Source: Betaproteobacteria bacterium
Lineage (GTDB): Bacteria > Acidobacteriota > Terriglobia > Acidiferrales > UBA7541
Reading direction: 5' to 3'
Assembly (NCBI GenBank): GCA_903970165.1
Contig: CAJCHZ010000003.1
Span: forward strand, 1 to 52,986
Length of the DNA: 52,986 bases
Shown one piece after another: positions 21,217-29,839 of this stretch. The notes beneath the pieces were generated by a model. That model saw only the letters and a program-made list of their open reading frames with translations. It searched no databases and was not told the DNA's origin. A program made the translations under genes and the position numbers. Position 1 is the stretch's first letter; each line of letters starts with the position of its first letter.

Positions 21217-22362
21217 TCAATTTTCCGACGCGATGTAATACCCGGGCCTCGCACGAATCTTCAAATTTTTTCGATCCACCTGCACTTTGATTTCGTGATA
21301 GCCGGTGTCGTTTGTGCCTGCCGGTGCGTAGCTGATGGTGTACTGCGAGTGCAATTCGCCGCCGATTTCGTCGATGGCGTTTTCAATCGAATGGTTTTTA
21401 TACGTGGAAAGATGCGTGCCGCCCGTCGCCACGCACGCCACATCCATCGCGTGATCTTTCACTTTGTTGTCCACGTGTTCCACGGCCGCGATGGCAATCC
21501 CGAGCAAGTCCACTCCGCTGCTGCTGCTGACTTCGCCGGGAGGCACCTGCACCGTCCCCGGCGGAGCGGGCAAAGTCGAAATACCCGGCGGCGCAATCGG
21601 ATCCGGCCCCTTGTGCTTCCCTTCAGACTTCATCTCAGAGCGCGTCGTCGAAAGACCCACGCTGTAGATCACGATATTCGCGAGCTGCGCCTTGCGCAGA
21701 ACTTCTCCAAGCCTCGCTTCGCTGCCGACATCCACCGTCTCCGACAGGACAAGCATCACACGCCTTCGTCCGGGGTCGTCCAGCGTCGGCTGTGGCATGC
21801 GACTGGCCAGCATGTCCACACCAATGGCCATGGCGTCGTAGAGCTTCAAGCCGGAAGGCCCTGCCTTCAGGCTGCTCACGACATTTTCGATGGCATCGGC
21901 ATCTGTCGTGAAGTCTTGCAGCTTGTCCACGCCGTCGTTGAAACCTACCACGGCGGCTTCGCCCTCCCGCCCCATCACCGTCTGCGTCAATAGAATCCCG
22001 GTCCGGTGCATCTCCGGCAAAAGAGGATCGATGCGCGAGCTGGTCTCGATCAAAATCAACAGAGTGACGGGATCGCCCCCAAGATCGAAATGCAAAATCT
22101 TCTGCGCAACGCCGTTATCGGTAATGCGAAAATCCGGAGCTTCGAGATTGTTGACCATTTCGCCTTTGGCATCGCGCACGGTCACCGGCAGGTTCACTAG
22201 CCCCACTTGCACTTTCAATTTCGCCTGTGGCGCTTCCTGTACCGCTTGACCTGGCCGCGGCGGCAAAGGTCCTTCAGGGGCTTGCGCCTGCAAAGTCTGG
22301 GCACACAGACACGAAACGAAAGCTACGACCAACAAAGGCCATTTGCTTGTGAATTGCTTCAT
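21217..22362 (-). CDS. Secreted VWFA-related acidobacterial-type protein
   Basis: The 381-residue product has a signal peptide (LLVVAFVSCLCAQTLQAQ), a short N-terminal beta domain (VNLPVTVRDAKGEMVNNLEAPDF is cut here to VRDAKGEMVNNLEAPDF in pattern: domain with DNGVAQKI) and a von Willebrand A domain from about residue 95. The metal site begins IETSS, so the usual first Asp of DxSxS is Glu. It ends RPGYY, typical of this family expanded in Acidobacteriota. Function is unknown; adhesion or envelope protein interaction is assumed from the fold. GGGAG sits 6 bases before ATG 22362. It is divergent from the LOG gene. Confidence 0.88.
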   Translation of the reverse strand: MKQFTSKWPLLVVAFVSCLCAQTLQAQAPEGPLPPRPGQAVQEAPQAKLKVQVGLVNLPVTVRDAKGEMVNNLEAPDFRITDNGVAQKILHFDLGGDPVTLLILIETSSRIDPLLPEMHRTGILLTQTVMGREGEAAVVGFNDGVDKLQDFTTDADAIENVVSSLKAGPSGLKLYDAMAIGVDMLASRMPQPTLDDPGRRRVMLVLSETVDVGSEARLGEVLRKAQLANIVIYSVGLSTTRSEMKSEGKHKGPDPIAPPGISTLPAPPGTVQVPPGEVSSSSGVDLLGIAIAAVEHVDNKVKDHAMDVACVATGGTHLSTYKNHSIENAIDEIGGELHSQYTISYAPAGTNDTGYHEIKVQVDRKNLKIRARPGYYIASEN

Positions 22363-22490
22363 TCCGTCTCCCTAACGAAAGGACCTGATTTCCGGAGTGT
22401 ACTCAATTCGACGCACCCTCCCCCGAAGACGTTGCCGCAAGCGTCCGCGATTTCTACAATGGCTGTTCGCATCTTTCGGAGATAAAGCCC

Positions 22491-23372
22491 ATGCCCGCAG
22501 CACCGCCCAAACCAAAGCCCCAGCACGCACCAAAAGCGCCTCATGAAGATGCCCATTTTATGGCGAGTAAACCCGCCCGGCCTCTGCGCATCCTTGCCGA
22601 GTATCTCCATCCACTCGCGCAGCTCAAGCGAGAGGGCATCGCCGACACCATCGTGATGTTCGGCTCAGCGCGCATCGATTCGCGCGAGACGGCACTCGCT
22701 CGAGTGACGCGCCTGAAAAAAGTAAACGTCAAAAAACTTTCAAGTGCGGCCCGATCCAAACATCGCAGCGCGATGCACCACGCAAAAAGCCTTCTCGAGA
22801 TGTCTGGCTATTACGAGGAAGCGCGTCAACTGTCCCATAAAATTACTTCCTGGGCGATGACGCTCGGCCCCAAACCCCACCGCTTCGTGGTCTGTTCCGG
22901 CGGCGGCCCGGGCATCATGGAAGCCGCCAACCGTGGCGCCAGCGAAGCCGGCGGCAGGTCCGTCGGCCTATCCATCGAGTTGCCTCACGAGCAATTCGCA
23001 AATGCTTACATCAGCCCGGAGCTCAGCTTCAATTTCCATTATTTTTTCATGCGCAAACTCTGGTTCGCGCAGATGGCCAAAGCCCTGATCGTTTTTCCCG
23101 GCGGCTTCGGCACCATGGATGAACTCTGGGAGATGCTCACGCTGCTGCAAACCGGAAAGCTCGCCAAGGACAACATCATCCTGATCTACGGCCGCAAGTA
23201 CTGGGACAAAGTCTTAAATTGGAAGGCCATGGTGCACTGGGGCACCATCAATGAGGAAGAGTACAAAATGCTTCAGTTTGCGGACAGCGTAGACGAAGCC
23301 TTCGATTACATACGCGCCCACCTTGAGAAATACCACATGGACGTCGATCCCTCCTTCTTGCAGGCCTATTAA
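22491..23372 (+). CDS. LOG family protein (Rossmann-fold nucleotide phosphoribohydrolase)
   Basis: The 293-residue protein carries the LOG signature PGGFGTMDELWEM with a preceding CSGGGPGIMEAANRGA and FGSARI. LOG enzymes cleave the ribose-phosphate from cytokinin or other purine monophosphates; the family was long misnamed lysine decarboxylase. The N-terminal ~45 residues are Pro/Lys/His-rich and lie outside the fold. It is longer than the ~190-residue plant-type LOG and belongs to the larger bacterial form. GGAG about 10 bases before ATG 22491 supports the start; ATG 22560 is an alternative. Confidence 0.9.
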   Translation: MPAAPPKPKPQHAPKAPHEDAHFMASKPARPLRILAEYLHPLAQLKREGIADTIVMFGSARIDSRETALARVTRLKKVNVKKLSSAARSKHRSAMHHAKSLLEMSGYYEEARQLSHKITSWAMTLGPKPHRFVVCSGGGPGIMEAANRGASEAGGRSVGLSIELPHEQFANAYISPELSFNFHYFFMRKLWFAQMAKALIVFPGGFGTMDELWEMLTLLQTGKLAKDNIILIYGRKYWDKVLNWKAMVHWGTINEEEYKMLQFADSVDEAFDYIRAHLEKYHMDVDPSFLQAY

Positions 23373-23498
23373 CGCCGCTTGGACGCGCATTGCTTACAGG
23401 ATTCTCTCGCCCATCCTTAGGGCATCTACCCGATGGGTTGCCGCCCCGTTCGTTTGATAGCCTGCGAGAGTTGCTATTTTTGCAGGAGGAAGACACGG

Positions 23499-23822
23499 AT
23501 GCGACATCGTAAGAACTTCACGCTGTTTTGGAAAATGTTTTTCGCGGCAGCCACTCTTGCCGGAGCACTGATTTTGTCCAGCGCGCCTCAGTCACGCGCG
23601 GATGAATGCCAGGATCGCATTATTAAGATCGACCGCGAATTGCACAAGGCAGCTGCGGATCATGGCTGGGATAGCCCTCAGGCCAATGAAAAGCGCAGCG
23701 AGCTTCTTGGCGCTCGGGAATGGTGCTGGGAGCATAGTCACCGCTGGTGGGATGAAGACGGCAAAAGGTGGCATACCGAACACGATTGGGACGCGCACGA
23801 CCACGACCACCTGCCAAATTGA
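23499..23822 (+). CDS. Small secreted His/Trp-rich protein, paralogue of the gene at 24013
   Basis: A 107-residue product with a signal peptide (residues 1 to about 35, ending RADE). The mature part has two Cys, the motif HGWDSPQAN and a tail rich in His, Trp and Asp (HTEHDWDAHDHDH), which could bind metal. AGGAGGA at 23484-23490 is an excellent ribosome binding site 8 bases before ATG 23499. I do not recognise a named family. The motif recurs in the next gene. A strong terminator follows at 23840. Confidence 0.8.
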   Translation: MRHRKNFTLFWKMFFAAATLAGALILSSAPQSRADECQDRIIKIDRELHKAAADHGWDSPQANEKRSELLGAREWCWEHSHRWWDEDGKRWHTEHDWDAHDHDHLPN

Positions 23823-23839
23823 TTTGGCATTGCTTTCGG

Positions 23840-23870
23840 GCGCAGCGGAATGCCGCTGCGCTCTTCTTCT
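23840..23870 (+). terminator. Rho-independent terminator after the first small secreted gene
   Basis: GCGCAGCGG (23840-23848) and CCGCTGCGC (23853-23861) form a perfect 9-bp stem with an AATG loop, followed by TCTTCTTCT. It separates the two small secreted genes into different transcription units. Confidence 0.8.
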
Positions 23871-24012
23871 ATTTACAATCCCCTAGCCATTAACCCACTC
23901 CCTTACGTTCCAGGATCTGCTTCATGGCGCGCAACCTTTGTGCTGCGCATGTGTTTCATGAATAGAAGGCGCAACCCCGACACCAGTCCTGGAGACGCCT
24001 GGGAGGACGCAA

Positions 24013-24273
24013 ATGTTCACGAATGTTCTGAAGTCCATGCTCGGCAAGGCGGCCCTCGCCGCGGTTGTGCTCGGTGGTGCATTGTGTTTCGCGGGCGCAC
24101 CCAACGCGCAGGCTGATGAGGCAGGTCGCATCCGTTACGATAATTACCGGTTGCATCAAGCCGAAATCCGTCACGGTTTTTACAGCCCGGCAGCGAACCA
24201 CTGGCGCTATGAACGGCGCGAAGCGTTTGCCCGCGGCTACTACGATCGCTTCGGCTGCTGGCACCGCTATTAA
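24013..24273 (+). CDS. Small secreted protein, paralogue of the gene at 23499
   Basis: An 86-residue product with a signal peptide (LAAVVLGGALCFAGAPNAQA, then DE). The mature part is about 50 residues, rich in Arg, Tyr and His, and contains HGFYSPAAN, matching HGWDSPQAN in the upstream gene, then an Arg/Glu-rich helix and a C-terminal FGCWHRY. GGGAGGA at 24001-24007 precedes ATG 24013 at 5 bases. Both proteins share order and spacing: signal peptide, DE, short helix, HG[WF]xSPxAN, Arg/Glu helix, Cys-Trp. Function unknown. Confidence 0.78.
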   Translation: MFTNVLKSMLGKAALAAVVLGGALCFAGAPNAQADEAGRIRYDNYRLHQAEIRHGFYSPAANHWRYERREAFARGYYDRFGCWHRY

Positions 24274-24298
24274 GCTTCACGCAGGCAATGAAAAAGAA

Positions 24299-24335
24299 AA
24301 ACGGGGCGCCGGCGATGCGCCCCGTTTCTATTTTC
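24299..24335. terminator. Bidirectional Rho-independent terminator
   Basis: A perfect 11-bp stem (24299-24309 with 24317-24327, AACGGGGCGC-type) and 7-base loop, with T-rich sequence on the right and A-rich sequence on the left. It lies between convergent genes ending at 24273 (+) and 24363 (-), so it can serve both. Confidence 0.88.
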
Positions 24336-24362
24336 TGAGTTTCAAACGGAATTCAGAACGAA

Positions 24363-24680
24363 TTAATTCTTCGCCGCGGCCTCCAATTCGTCTGAGAACA
24401 CAGCTTCAAATCGCCGCTCTTCGTCCTGGTCGTGCAGCAGCACAACGGGAACTACGCGCAACGACCTCTTGCACGAATGGCACTGCGTAACTTCGCCCTG
24501 CAAATCCTGCAGGAAGCCATCCGTGAAATGATACAAAGCACGCTCGCGCCGGGCATTCTTCTGGTCGCGCGCACCGCAGTACGGACATACAAATTCGACT
24601 TTGTCCAGCTGCGGATCGCGGTCTAGAGCAGCCCAACCCGTGCGGCGTACGCCAATTGTTTCCACATTACGCCCATCCAT
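24363..24680 (-). CDS. Small zinc-ribbon-like protein of unknown function
   Basis: The 105-residue product has two Cys pairs about 40 residues apart, FVCPYCGARD and TQCHSCKRSL, which look like the knuckles of a zinc ribbon. Between them is RERALYHFTDGFLQDLQGE. The C-terminus is acidic. No signal peptide or membrane segment. AAGGAGG lies about 10 bases before ATG 24680, so expression is likely. The role could be nucleic-acid or protein binding; there is no enzyme motif. It stands alone. Confidence 0.78.
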   Translation of the reverse strand: MDGRNVETIGVRRTGWAALDRDPQLDKVEFVCPYCGARDQKNARRERALYHFTDGFLQDLQGEVTQCHSCKRSLRVVPVVLLHDQDEERRFEAVFSDELEAAAKN

Positions 24681-25066
24681 CGGGATAACCCTCCTTCAGA
24701 TCCACGTCCACAGTCAATGGGATGCGCTAGGGGTCCATTTCGGTTCATCAAAATAAGCCCCTTTGAAATGAGCGCTTTGCACGGGTACCACGCGTGTTTT
24801 TCCTCTACTCGCGGGTTTCTCCAAACTTTCGCTGGGATCCATCCCGTCTATAGGATCGTGTTATTGCCCCCCTACAAATGGGCAGCGCCTGTCCCAATCG
24901 CTCGGGAACTTGTCTCCTAACACGGTGTCAAACGTAACGAGGACGCGCGCACCTCACATCCCTGCGAGCGCGGCGCCGGTCTCCTGCGGTATTTGAGCAA
25001 CCCACAGGAAGCCGGCGTCGCAAAAATCTCTATTCTCGCTCGCAGAACTTTTTGGGGAGGTGTGTG
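24681..25066 (+). other. Intergenic region with a leader hairpin upstream of the TonB gene
   Basis: No gene is supported in these 386 bases between divergent genes. An imperfect inverted repeat (CGCCGG-x-CTCCTG at 24974-24986 against CAGGA-xx-CCGGCG at 25015-25027) could fold in the leader of the TonB gene. GGGGAGG at about 25054-25060 is its ribosome binding site. Confidence 0.4.
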
Positions 25067-25837
25067 ATGTCTGTCGAACGTGTACCCAGTCCGCAAACTG
25101 ATTTTGGTTCCCTGCAAGGTTGTTTCGTCGAAGGCAGCGGTGAACAACGCGCGCGCGAACGACGGATTCGTCGGCGCGCTTTAATTATTTCCGTTGCCAC
25201 CCAATGCGCAATCATCGCAGCCATTATTCTGGTTCCTTTATTTGGCAAGCCGGAGCGAGTCGCTCTTGCCAATATGACTCCGATTCCACCGTACTATCAC
25301 AGCAGCTCCCCGGAACGTAGTCATTCTCAGCCAGTTCCGCAACCTCATCGTCACTTTGTGGATCTATGTCTTGCGTGCGAACCCACGCGCATCCCCGACC
25401 ACGTCAATGTCGATCCGACGCCGCCAGACATTATTCCTGGAACGGACCCGGGTCCTGCGGCGACAAATGGACCGTGCCCAGGATGTATTCCGCTTCACAA
25501 CGGCCCTAGTCAACCAGAAAGGCCAATCGAAGTGCGGCCTCAGCCACCCAAGCGCGTCGTCATGACTCATCTCGAGCAGGCCATGCTGGTCCAGCGCGTT
25601 GAGCCTATCTATCCCCCTCTTGCGATACAAACGCGCCGCGAAGGCAAAGTGGAATTGCGGGCGATCATTGCTACGGACGGCACGATTCAATCCCTGCAAG
25701 TGGTCAGTGGCGATGCGCTGTTTCTTCAGTCCGCGCAAGCTGCGGTGCGCCAGTGGCGCTACCGCCCAACCGTGCTCAATGGCCAGCCGGTCGAAATTGA
25801 CACCTACATCACGGTCGTTTACACCTTGCAGCACTAA
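25067..25837 (+). CDS. TonB-family energy transducer
   Basis: The 256-residue protein has a basic cytoplasmic N-terminus (about 1-45), one membrane helix (SVATQCAIIAAIILVPLF, about 45-63), a long Pro-rich periplasmic linker containing two CxxC-like pairs (LCLACEP and GPCPGCIP), and a C-terminal TonB domain: VEPIYPPLAIQTRREGKVEL, ATDGTIQSLQVVSGD, AAVRQWRYRPTVLNGQPVE. TonB carries energy from ExbBD to outer-membrane receptors; a receptor gene begins at 52395 but far away. GGGGAGG supports ATG 25067; an upstream in-frame start at 25052 overlaps that site. The extra Cys residues in the linker are unusual. Confidence 0.9.
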   Translation: MSVERVPSPQTDFGSLQGCFVEGSGEQRARERRIRRRALIISVATQCAIIAAIILVPLFGKPERVALANMTPIPPYYHSSSPERSHSQPVPQPHRHFVDLCLACEPTRIPDHVNVDPTPPDIIPGTDPGPAATNGPCPGCIPLHNGPSQPERPIEVRPQPPKRVVMTHLEQAMLVQRVEPIYPPLAIQTRREGKVELRAIIATDGTIQSLQVVSGDALFLQSAQAAVRQWRYRPTVLNGQPVEIDTYITVVYTLQH

Positions 25838-25849
25838 CCCACATGGAGT

Positions 25850-25874
25850 GCGGCAGCTCGGCTGCCGCTTTTCT
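25850..25874 (+). terminator. Rho-independent terminator after the TonB gene
   Basis: GCGGCAGC (25850-25857) and GCTGCCGC (25861-25868) form a perfect stem with a TCG loop, followed by TTTTCT. It starts 13 bases after the stop codon. Confidence 0.82.
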
Positions 25875-25981
25875 CCACCAAGCGCAGCACTCTGTTTTCT
25901 GACAGGATCGACAACGGCCGAACGTATCCATACGCAAAGCCCCAAACGCATGCCCACCCGGGCCACCTTCCGCAAAACGAA

Positions 25982-26011
25982 AAAGGCCGCCTCTATTCTG
26001 AGGTGGCCTTT
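25982..26011. terminator. Second, bidirectional terminator between convergent genes
   Basis: A 12-bp stem (25982-25993 with 26000-26011, one G-T pair) around TATTCT. The arms end in AAA and TTT, so it can act in both directions; on the minus strand it lies 57 bases after the stop of the acyltransferase fusion gene. Confidence 0.72.
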
Positions 26012-26067
26012 GGATCTTTCGTTCCGGTTGGCTCGCGATTCGCCTGGAGTCCAAAAACTACCGCAGG

Positions 26068-29010
26068 CTAGAGAAGAGGCTCGCCGGAATAACGAGTAAT
26101 GACTTCGCGGGTGCTATCGCGCAAGCGGATTAATTCGTGCCAGGCTGAACTTTCGGTGGCGTTGGAAGCTCCGGTTTCCACGTGCGGATAGATTGCTGGT
26201 GAAATGGTGATGGTCACACTGCTGGGGCGCGGCAAGAATGTGCCGTCGCGGAGAAATTTGCGAGTCCCCGCAAGCGAGACAGGAATGATGGGCACGCCGG
26301 CGTCCACCGCGGCTCGAAACGCACCGAGCTGAAATGGCCGAATGCCATCTTCACTCGTAAATGTTCCTTCGGGGAATACAAAAACAGAGTCGCCCTCGCG
26401 CAACATTTTCTGCATCTGCTCCGATTGTTTCAAGCGTGACTTCGGATCGCTGCGGTCGAACGAAACATGCCCCATTTTCCTCAAGAAAGTCCCGATGAAC
26501 GGCATGCTGCCGACTTCCATCTTGGCGATGAAGCGATACGAGACGCCGAGACCCGCCATCACGGCGAGCACATCGAAATAACTGGCGTGATTTGCGGCGT
26601 AAACTTTCGCGCCGGCGATGTCCGCATTTTCTTTGCCGACAACGCGCACGCGGCAGCCGATCAGCCTAAACAAGAGCTTGAGCGCCGCGGTTGTAAAACG
26701 CCCCGCCTTCCCCTGGTCTTTGATAAAATTTACAATGATCCACGTCGGGACGATCCACACAAGAAACACGAAGCAGAAATAAACGCCGTACAAAATTTCC
26801 AAGCCGCGCCGCAAGCCAGACCATATCTCCGAGCCCGCGGTGCGCGTCCCACTCGCCGCGGCCAGCTTTGCAATTTGCAGCCATGCCGGGGCTTTCCCTT
26901 CCGAAAGTTTTCCTGCGAGATAAAGCTGCTTGGTTTCTTCGCGCCGCAATTTTCCGCTCGAAGTTTTCGGAATACTTCCCGGCGGAATGAGTTCGACGCG
27001 GTCCGGCGGGAGACCCAAACCCTGCGAAACCTGTTCGGTCACCGCCGCAGCCATCGCCGCACCGCGAGAGGCTTCGCGCTCGCGCGATTCCGCCACCACG
27101 ATAAGCTTCTCGGTTCCCGTGGCTTCATCTTTGACGCCGAACGCCACAATGCAGCCCTTGCGAATTCCTTCCACGCGCGCGGCCAGTTCTTCGACTTCGT
27201 GTGGATAAAGATTCCGCCCGCCTTTGATGATGATGTCTTTAACGCGGCCGGTAATGTAAATCTCTCCGTCGGCGCGGTACGCGCGATCCCCGGAATTTAC
27301 CCAGGCATACTCACCTTCGGCAGCCGGCCCCAGGGGCAGCAATTTTTTCGTCGCCTCCGGGTTTTTATAGTAGCCGCTTGTCGCCGAGGGCCCGCGGAAC
27401 CAGAGAAATCCCTCGATGCGGTCATGCACTTCTTCGCCTCGCGCATCCACGATGCGGACATCGTGCCCGGGAACTGATTTGCCGCAGGACACAAACGAAA
27501 TGGCCGCCGCGCCTTCCGTGCGCGCGGGCACGGCGCGGCCTTCTGAAGCAAACACTTCGCGATCAATCCTGTCAACGAGCGGCCGGCGGTTCAACGGAGG
27601 AAACGTCACGCCGAGGGAAGCTTCGGCGAGGCCATACACCGGCAGGTGCGCTTCGGCGCGAAATCCGTATGGTCCAAATCGCTCGGCAAAACGATCCAGC
27701 GTATCGGGATTCACCGGCTCGGCGCCGTTCAATGTGACGCGCCACGAACGCAAGTCCAATCCCTCGATGTCCTTGTCGGCAATTTTTCGCACGCACAATT
27801 CGTAGGCAAAATTCGGCGCCGCGGAAATCGTTCCGCCATATTTGTGAATGGCTTTCAGCCATCGCTCCGGCCGCGTGAGAAACGAGAGCGGAGACATCAC
27901 CGCGAGCGGCACACCGAAATACAGCAGCGTGAGCCACGCGCCGATCAGGCCCATGTCGTGATAGAGCGGAAGCCAGCTCACGCCGACGTCGCCAGGACCC
28001 AAATCCAGGGCCTGCCCGATCGCCTGCATGTTGGCGATCAAATTTGCATGCGTAAGCACAACGCCCTTAGGATCGCCCGTGGAACCGGAAGTGTATTGCA
28101 AGAGTGCGATGTCGCTCGCTTTTCTCACGCGGCTGCCCGTCAAATGCAACGGCAATGCACCTGGCGAGGGCGGTGGCGCTTTGTCCGCTGCCTCAATCAG
28201 TTTTTCCGCGTCCGCGACCTCGGCAAGTGAGCGCACGCGCGGTTTCAGAAGCCGCGCCACAGCTTCCGCCCGGCGAAACGTCAGCAGCATGCACACTTCC
28301 GCATTTTGCAGAATCGCCGATTGCCGCGATGCGTATTCTTCAATGCGGTCCGCGCGGAACGGCGGATAAATCGGCACAGGAATCGCGCCGGCCAGCAGGA
28401 TTCCCGCGTACGAAACAAAAAATGCGCGCGAAGTCGGCAGCATCAGCGCCACGCGTCCGCCCGCAGGCACGCCGCGCCGCGCCAGCTCGGCAGCGCAGCG
28501 TTGTGCTGCCGCGTACAGTTCGCCAAACGTCAGCGTCACGCTGCGCTCGCGCCCGTCGGTGTCCTCGGTGATCAGCAGGTGGGCGCGCTCGGCGTCGTGC
28601 GCGGCACGGTAACGCAAAACTTCCAACAAGGTCTCGCATGAAAAAACACCGCGGTCTCTCGCTTCACCGCGCAGTTTCTCGGTCGCTACAGCCGCGCGCA
28701 ACGCGGAAACAGCCCCGACTTCGAGCGTCTCCACATCCGGGGTGGCACGCACGGCATTCGCGAGATCTTCCGGCGTGTTGGCTTCGGCAATGACACTATC
28801 AGGCAAGCGCACGCCAAAAGCGCGCTCCAGACGCGCGAGCAATTCCACGCGCTCCAGGCTGCCGAGCCCCAGATCGCTGTCCAGTTGCGATGTTCCGCTG
28901 AGCATGGGCAACGCGCCATGGCTGCCCAGTTCTTCCAGCAGGCTTCGAATTACTTCGAGCACGCGTTCGCGTACTTCAGCGGCGTCGAGTTGTGTTGCCG
29001 GAGTGGCCAC
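26068..29010 (-). CDS. Three-domain fusion: acyl carrier domain, fatty-acyl-AMP ligase, PlsC-type acyltransferase
   Basis: A 980-residue enzyme that appears to activate a fatty acid, hold it on its own carrier domain and transfer it to a lipid acceptor. Residues about 10-92 are an acyl carrier domain with the phosphopantetheine serine at Ser51 (DLGLGSLERVEL). Residues about 120-700 are an AMP-binding ligase (YTSGSTGDPKGVVLTHAN near 306-322, later LPVYGLAEASLG, NSGDRAYRADGEIYITGR and the C-terminal KTSSGKLRR). A hydrophobic segment (YFCFVFLVWIVPTWIIV) leads to a PlsC domain with NHASYFD and FPEGTFTSEDG. E. coli Aas joins PlsC and ligase in the opposite order. It starts at GTG 29010 without an obvious ribosome binding site, 91 bases after the pentapeptide gene. 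Confidence 0.9.
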   Translation of the reverse strand: MATPATQLDAAEVRERVLEVIRSLLEELGSHGALPMLSGTSQLDSDLGLGSLERVELLARLERAFGVRLPDSVIAEANTPEDLANAVRATPDVETLEVGAVSALRAAVATEKLRGEARDRGVFSCETLLEVLRYRAAHDAERAHLLITEDTDGRERSVTLTFGELYAAAQRCAAELARRGVPAGGRVALMLPTSRAFFVSYAGILLAGAIPVPIYPPFRADRIEEYASRQSAILQNAEVCMLLTFRRAEAVARLLKPRVRSLAEVADAEKLIEAADKAPPPSPGALPLHLTGSRVRKASDIALLQYTSGSTGDPKGVVLTHANLIANMQAIGQALDLGPGDVGVSWLPLYHDMGLIGAWLTLLYFGVPLAVMSPLSFLTRPERWLKAIHKYGGTISAAPNFAYELCVRKIADKDIEGLDLRSWRVTLNGAEPVNPDTLDRFAERFGPYGFRAEAHLPVYGLAEASLGVTFPPLNRRPLVDRIDREVFASEGRAVPARTEGAAAISFVSCGKSVPGHDVRIVDARGEEVHDRIEGFLWFRGPSATSGYYKNPEATKKLLPLGPAAEGEYAWVNSGDRAYRADGEIYITGRVKDIIIKGGRNLYPHEVEELAARVEGIRKGCIVAFGVKDEATGTEKLIVVAESREREASRGAAMAAAVTEQVSQGLGLPPDRVELIPPGSIPKTSSGKLRREETKQLYLAGKLSEGKAPAWLQIAKLAAASGTRTAGSEIWSGLRRGLEILYGVYFCFVFLVWIVPTWIIVNFIKDQGKAGRFTTAALKLLFRLIGCRVRVVGKENADIAGAKVYAANHASYFDVLAVMAGLGVSYRFIAKMEVGSMPFIGTFLRKMGHVSFDRSDPKSRLKQSEQMQKMLREGDSVFVFPEGTFTSEDGIRPFQLGAFRAAVDAGVPIIPVSLAGTRKFLRDGTFLPRPSSVTITISPAIYPHVETGASNATESSAWHELIRLRDSTREVITRYSGEPLL

Positions 29011-29101
29011 AGGTCACATGAGGAACTTTTTCGCTTTCGCCAGAGGCTACCACGCGGCGATGCCGTTTGCCATTAACATGCACTGGCCGTTGGCGCAACA
29101 A

Positions 29102-29665
29102 TTACGCGCTTTTCTGCTTGGCCTGCTGTGCGGCGTATCCGCGGGGCATCAGCGTCGTCGAAAGGTCCACTCCGGAAAGGTCCGCGCCAGTTAAATCCGT
29201 TTCTCGCAAAATCGCCACGCCCATGTCCGCGCCGCTGAATTTCGCGCCGTTTACATTTGCCAGCCGCAGATTCACATTTCTTAGATGCGCGCGATAGAAG
29301 GTCGCGTTGGAAAGATCGCAACGAAAAAATTCCACGCCACTGGCTTGCGCTTCCGTCAAATCCGCGCCCGGCAGAATCGCTTCCGTCATGTCCGTGTTGC
29401 GGAGGTCGGCTTTGCGAAGGTTTGCGGCGGACAAATCCGCGCCGGGCAGTTTCGCCTTGCGCAAGTCCGAACCTTCGAGATTTGCACCGCGCAAAATCGC
29501 ACCGCTCAAATTAATCCCCTGCAAATCGGCGCGCGAAAGATCGGCGCCCGCCAGATCCGCGCGTGTTCCGCCGTCTTTGCCGCTGAAAAACAGCGCGTGT
29601 GCTTCGACGATTTCCGTCAACCGCTTGCCTTTGTGTTGAATGCTCTTGGCTTTTCGCAATCCCAT
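29102..29665 (-). CDS. Pentapeptide-repeat protein
   Basis: The 187-residue protein is almost wholly built of A(D/N)LxX repeats: ADLAGADLSRADLQGINLSG and onward to TDLTGADLSGVDLST, with a break near EFFRCDLSNATFY. Such proteins form a right-handed quadrilateral beta helix. Some (Qnr, MfpA) mimic DNA and protect gyrase; most have no known role. There is no signal peptide, so it is cytosolic. The N-terminal 35 residues (LRKAKSIQHKGKRLTEIVEAH) are a short non-repeat cap. GAGAGGA is immediately upstream of ATG 29665. It may be co-transcribed with the lipid enzyme gene downstream. Confidence 0.92.
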   Translation of the reverse strand: MGLRKAKSIQHKGKRLTEIVEAHALFFSGKDGGTRADLAGADLSRADLQGINLSGAILRGANLEGSDLRKAKLPGADLSAANLRKADLRNTDMTEAILPGADLTEAQASGVEFFRCDLSNATFYRAHLRNVNLRLANVNGAKFSGADMGVAILRETDLTGADLSGVDLSTTLMPRGYAAQQAKQKSA

Positions 29666-29839
29666 CGTCCTCTCCGCTTGCTGCTGCAGGCCTCTATTTT
29701 ACGCGGTCCGGGTCCGCGTGACGAGCGTTTCACACCGTTTCCTCCTCTATGGGGCGTTCTTCATAAGAAGACCGCCGGCCGCTGCGGTTTATGATAGCTT
29801 TTTAGAAATGCCCGGTTGCCCGGAATGTGAGCGTCGCGC

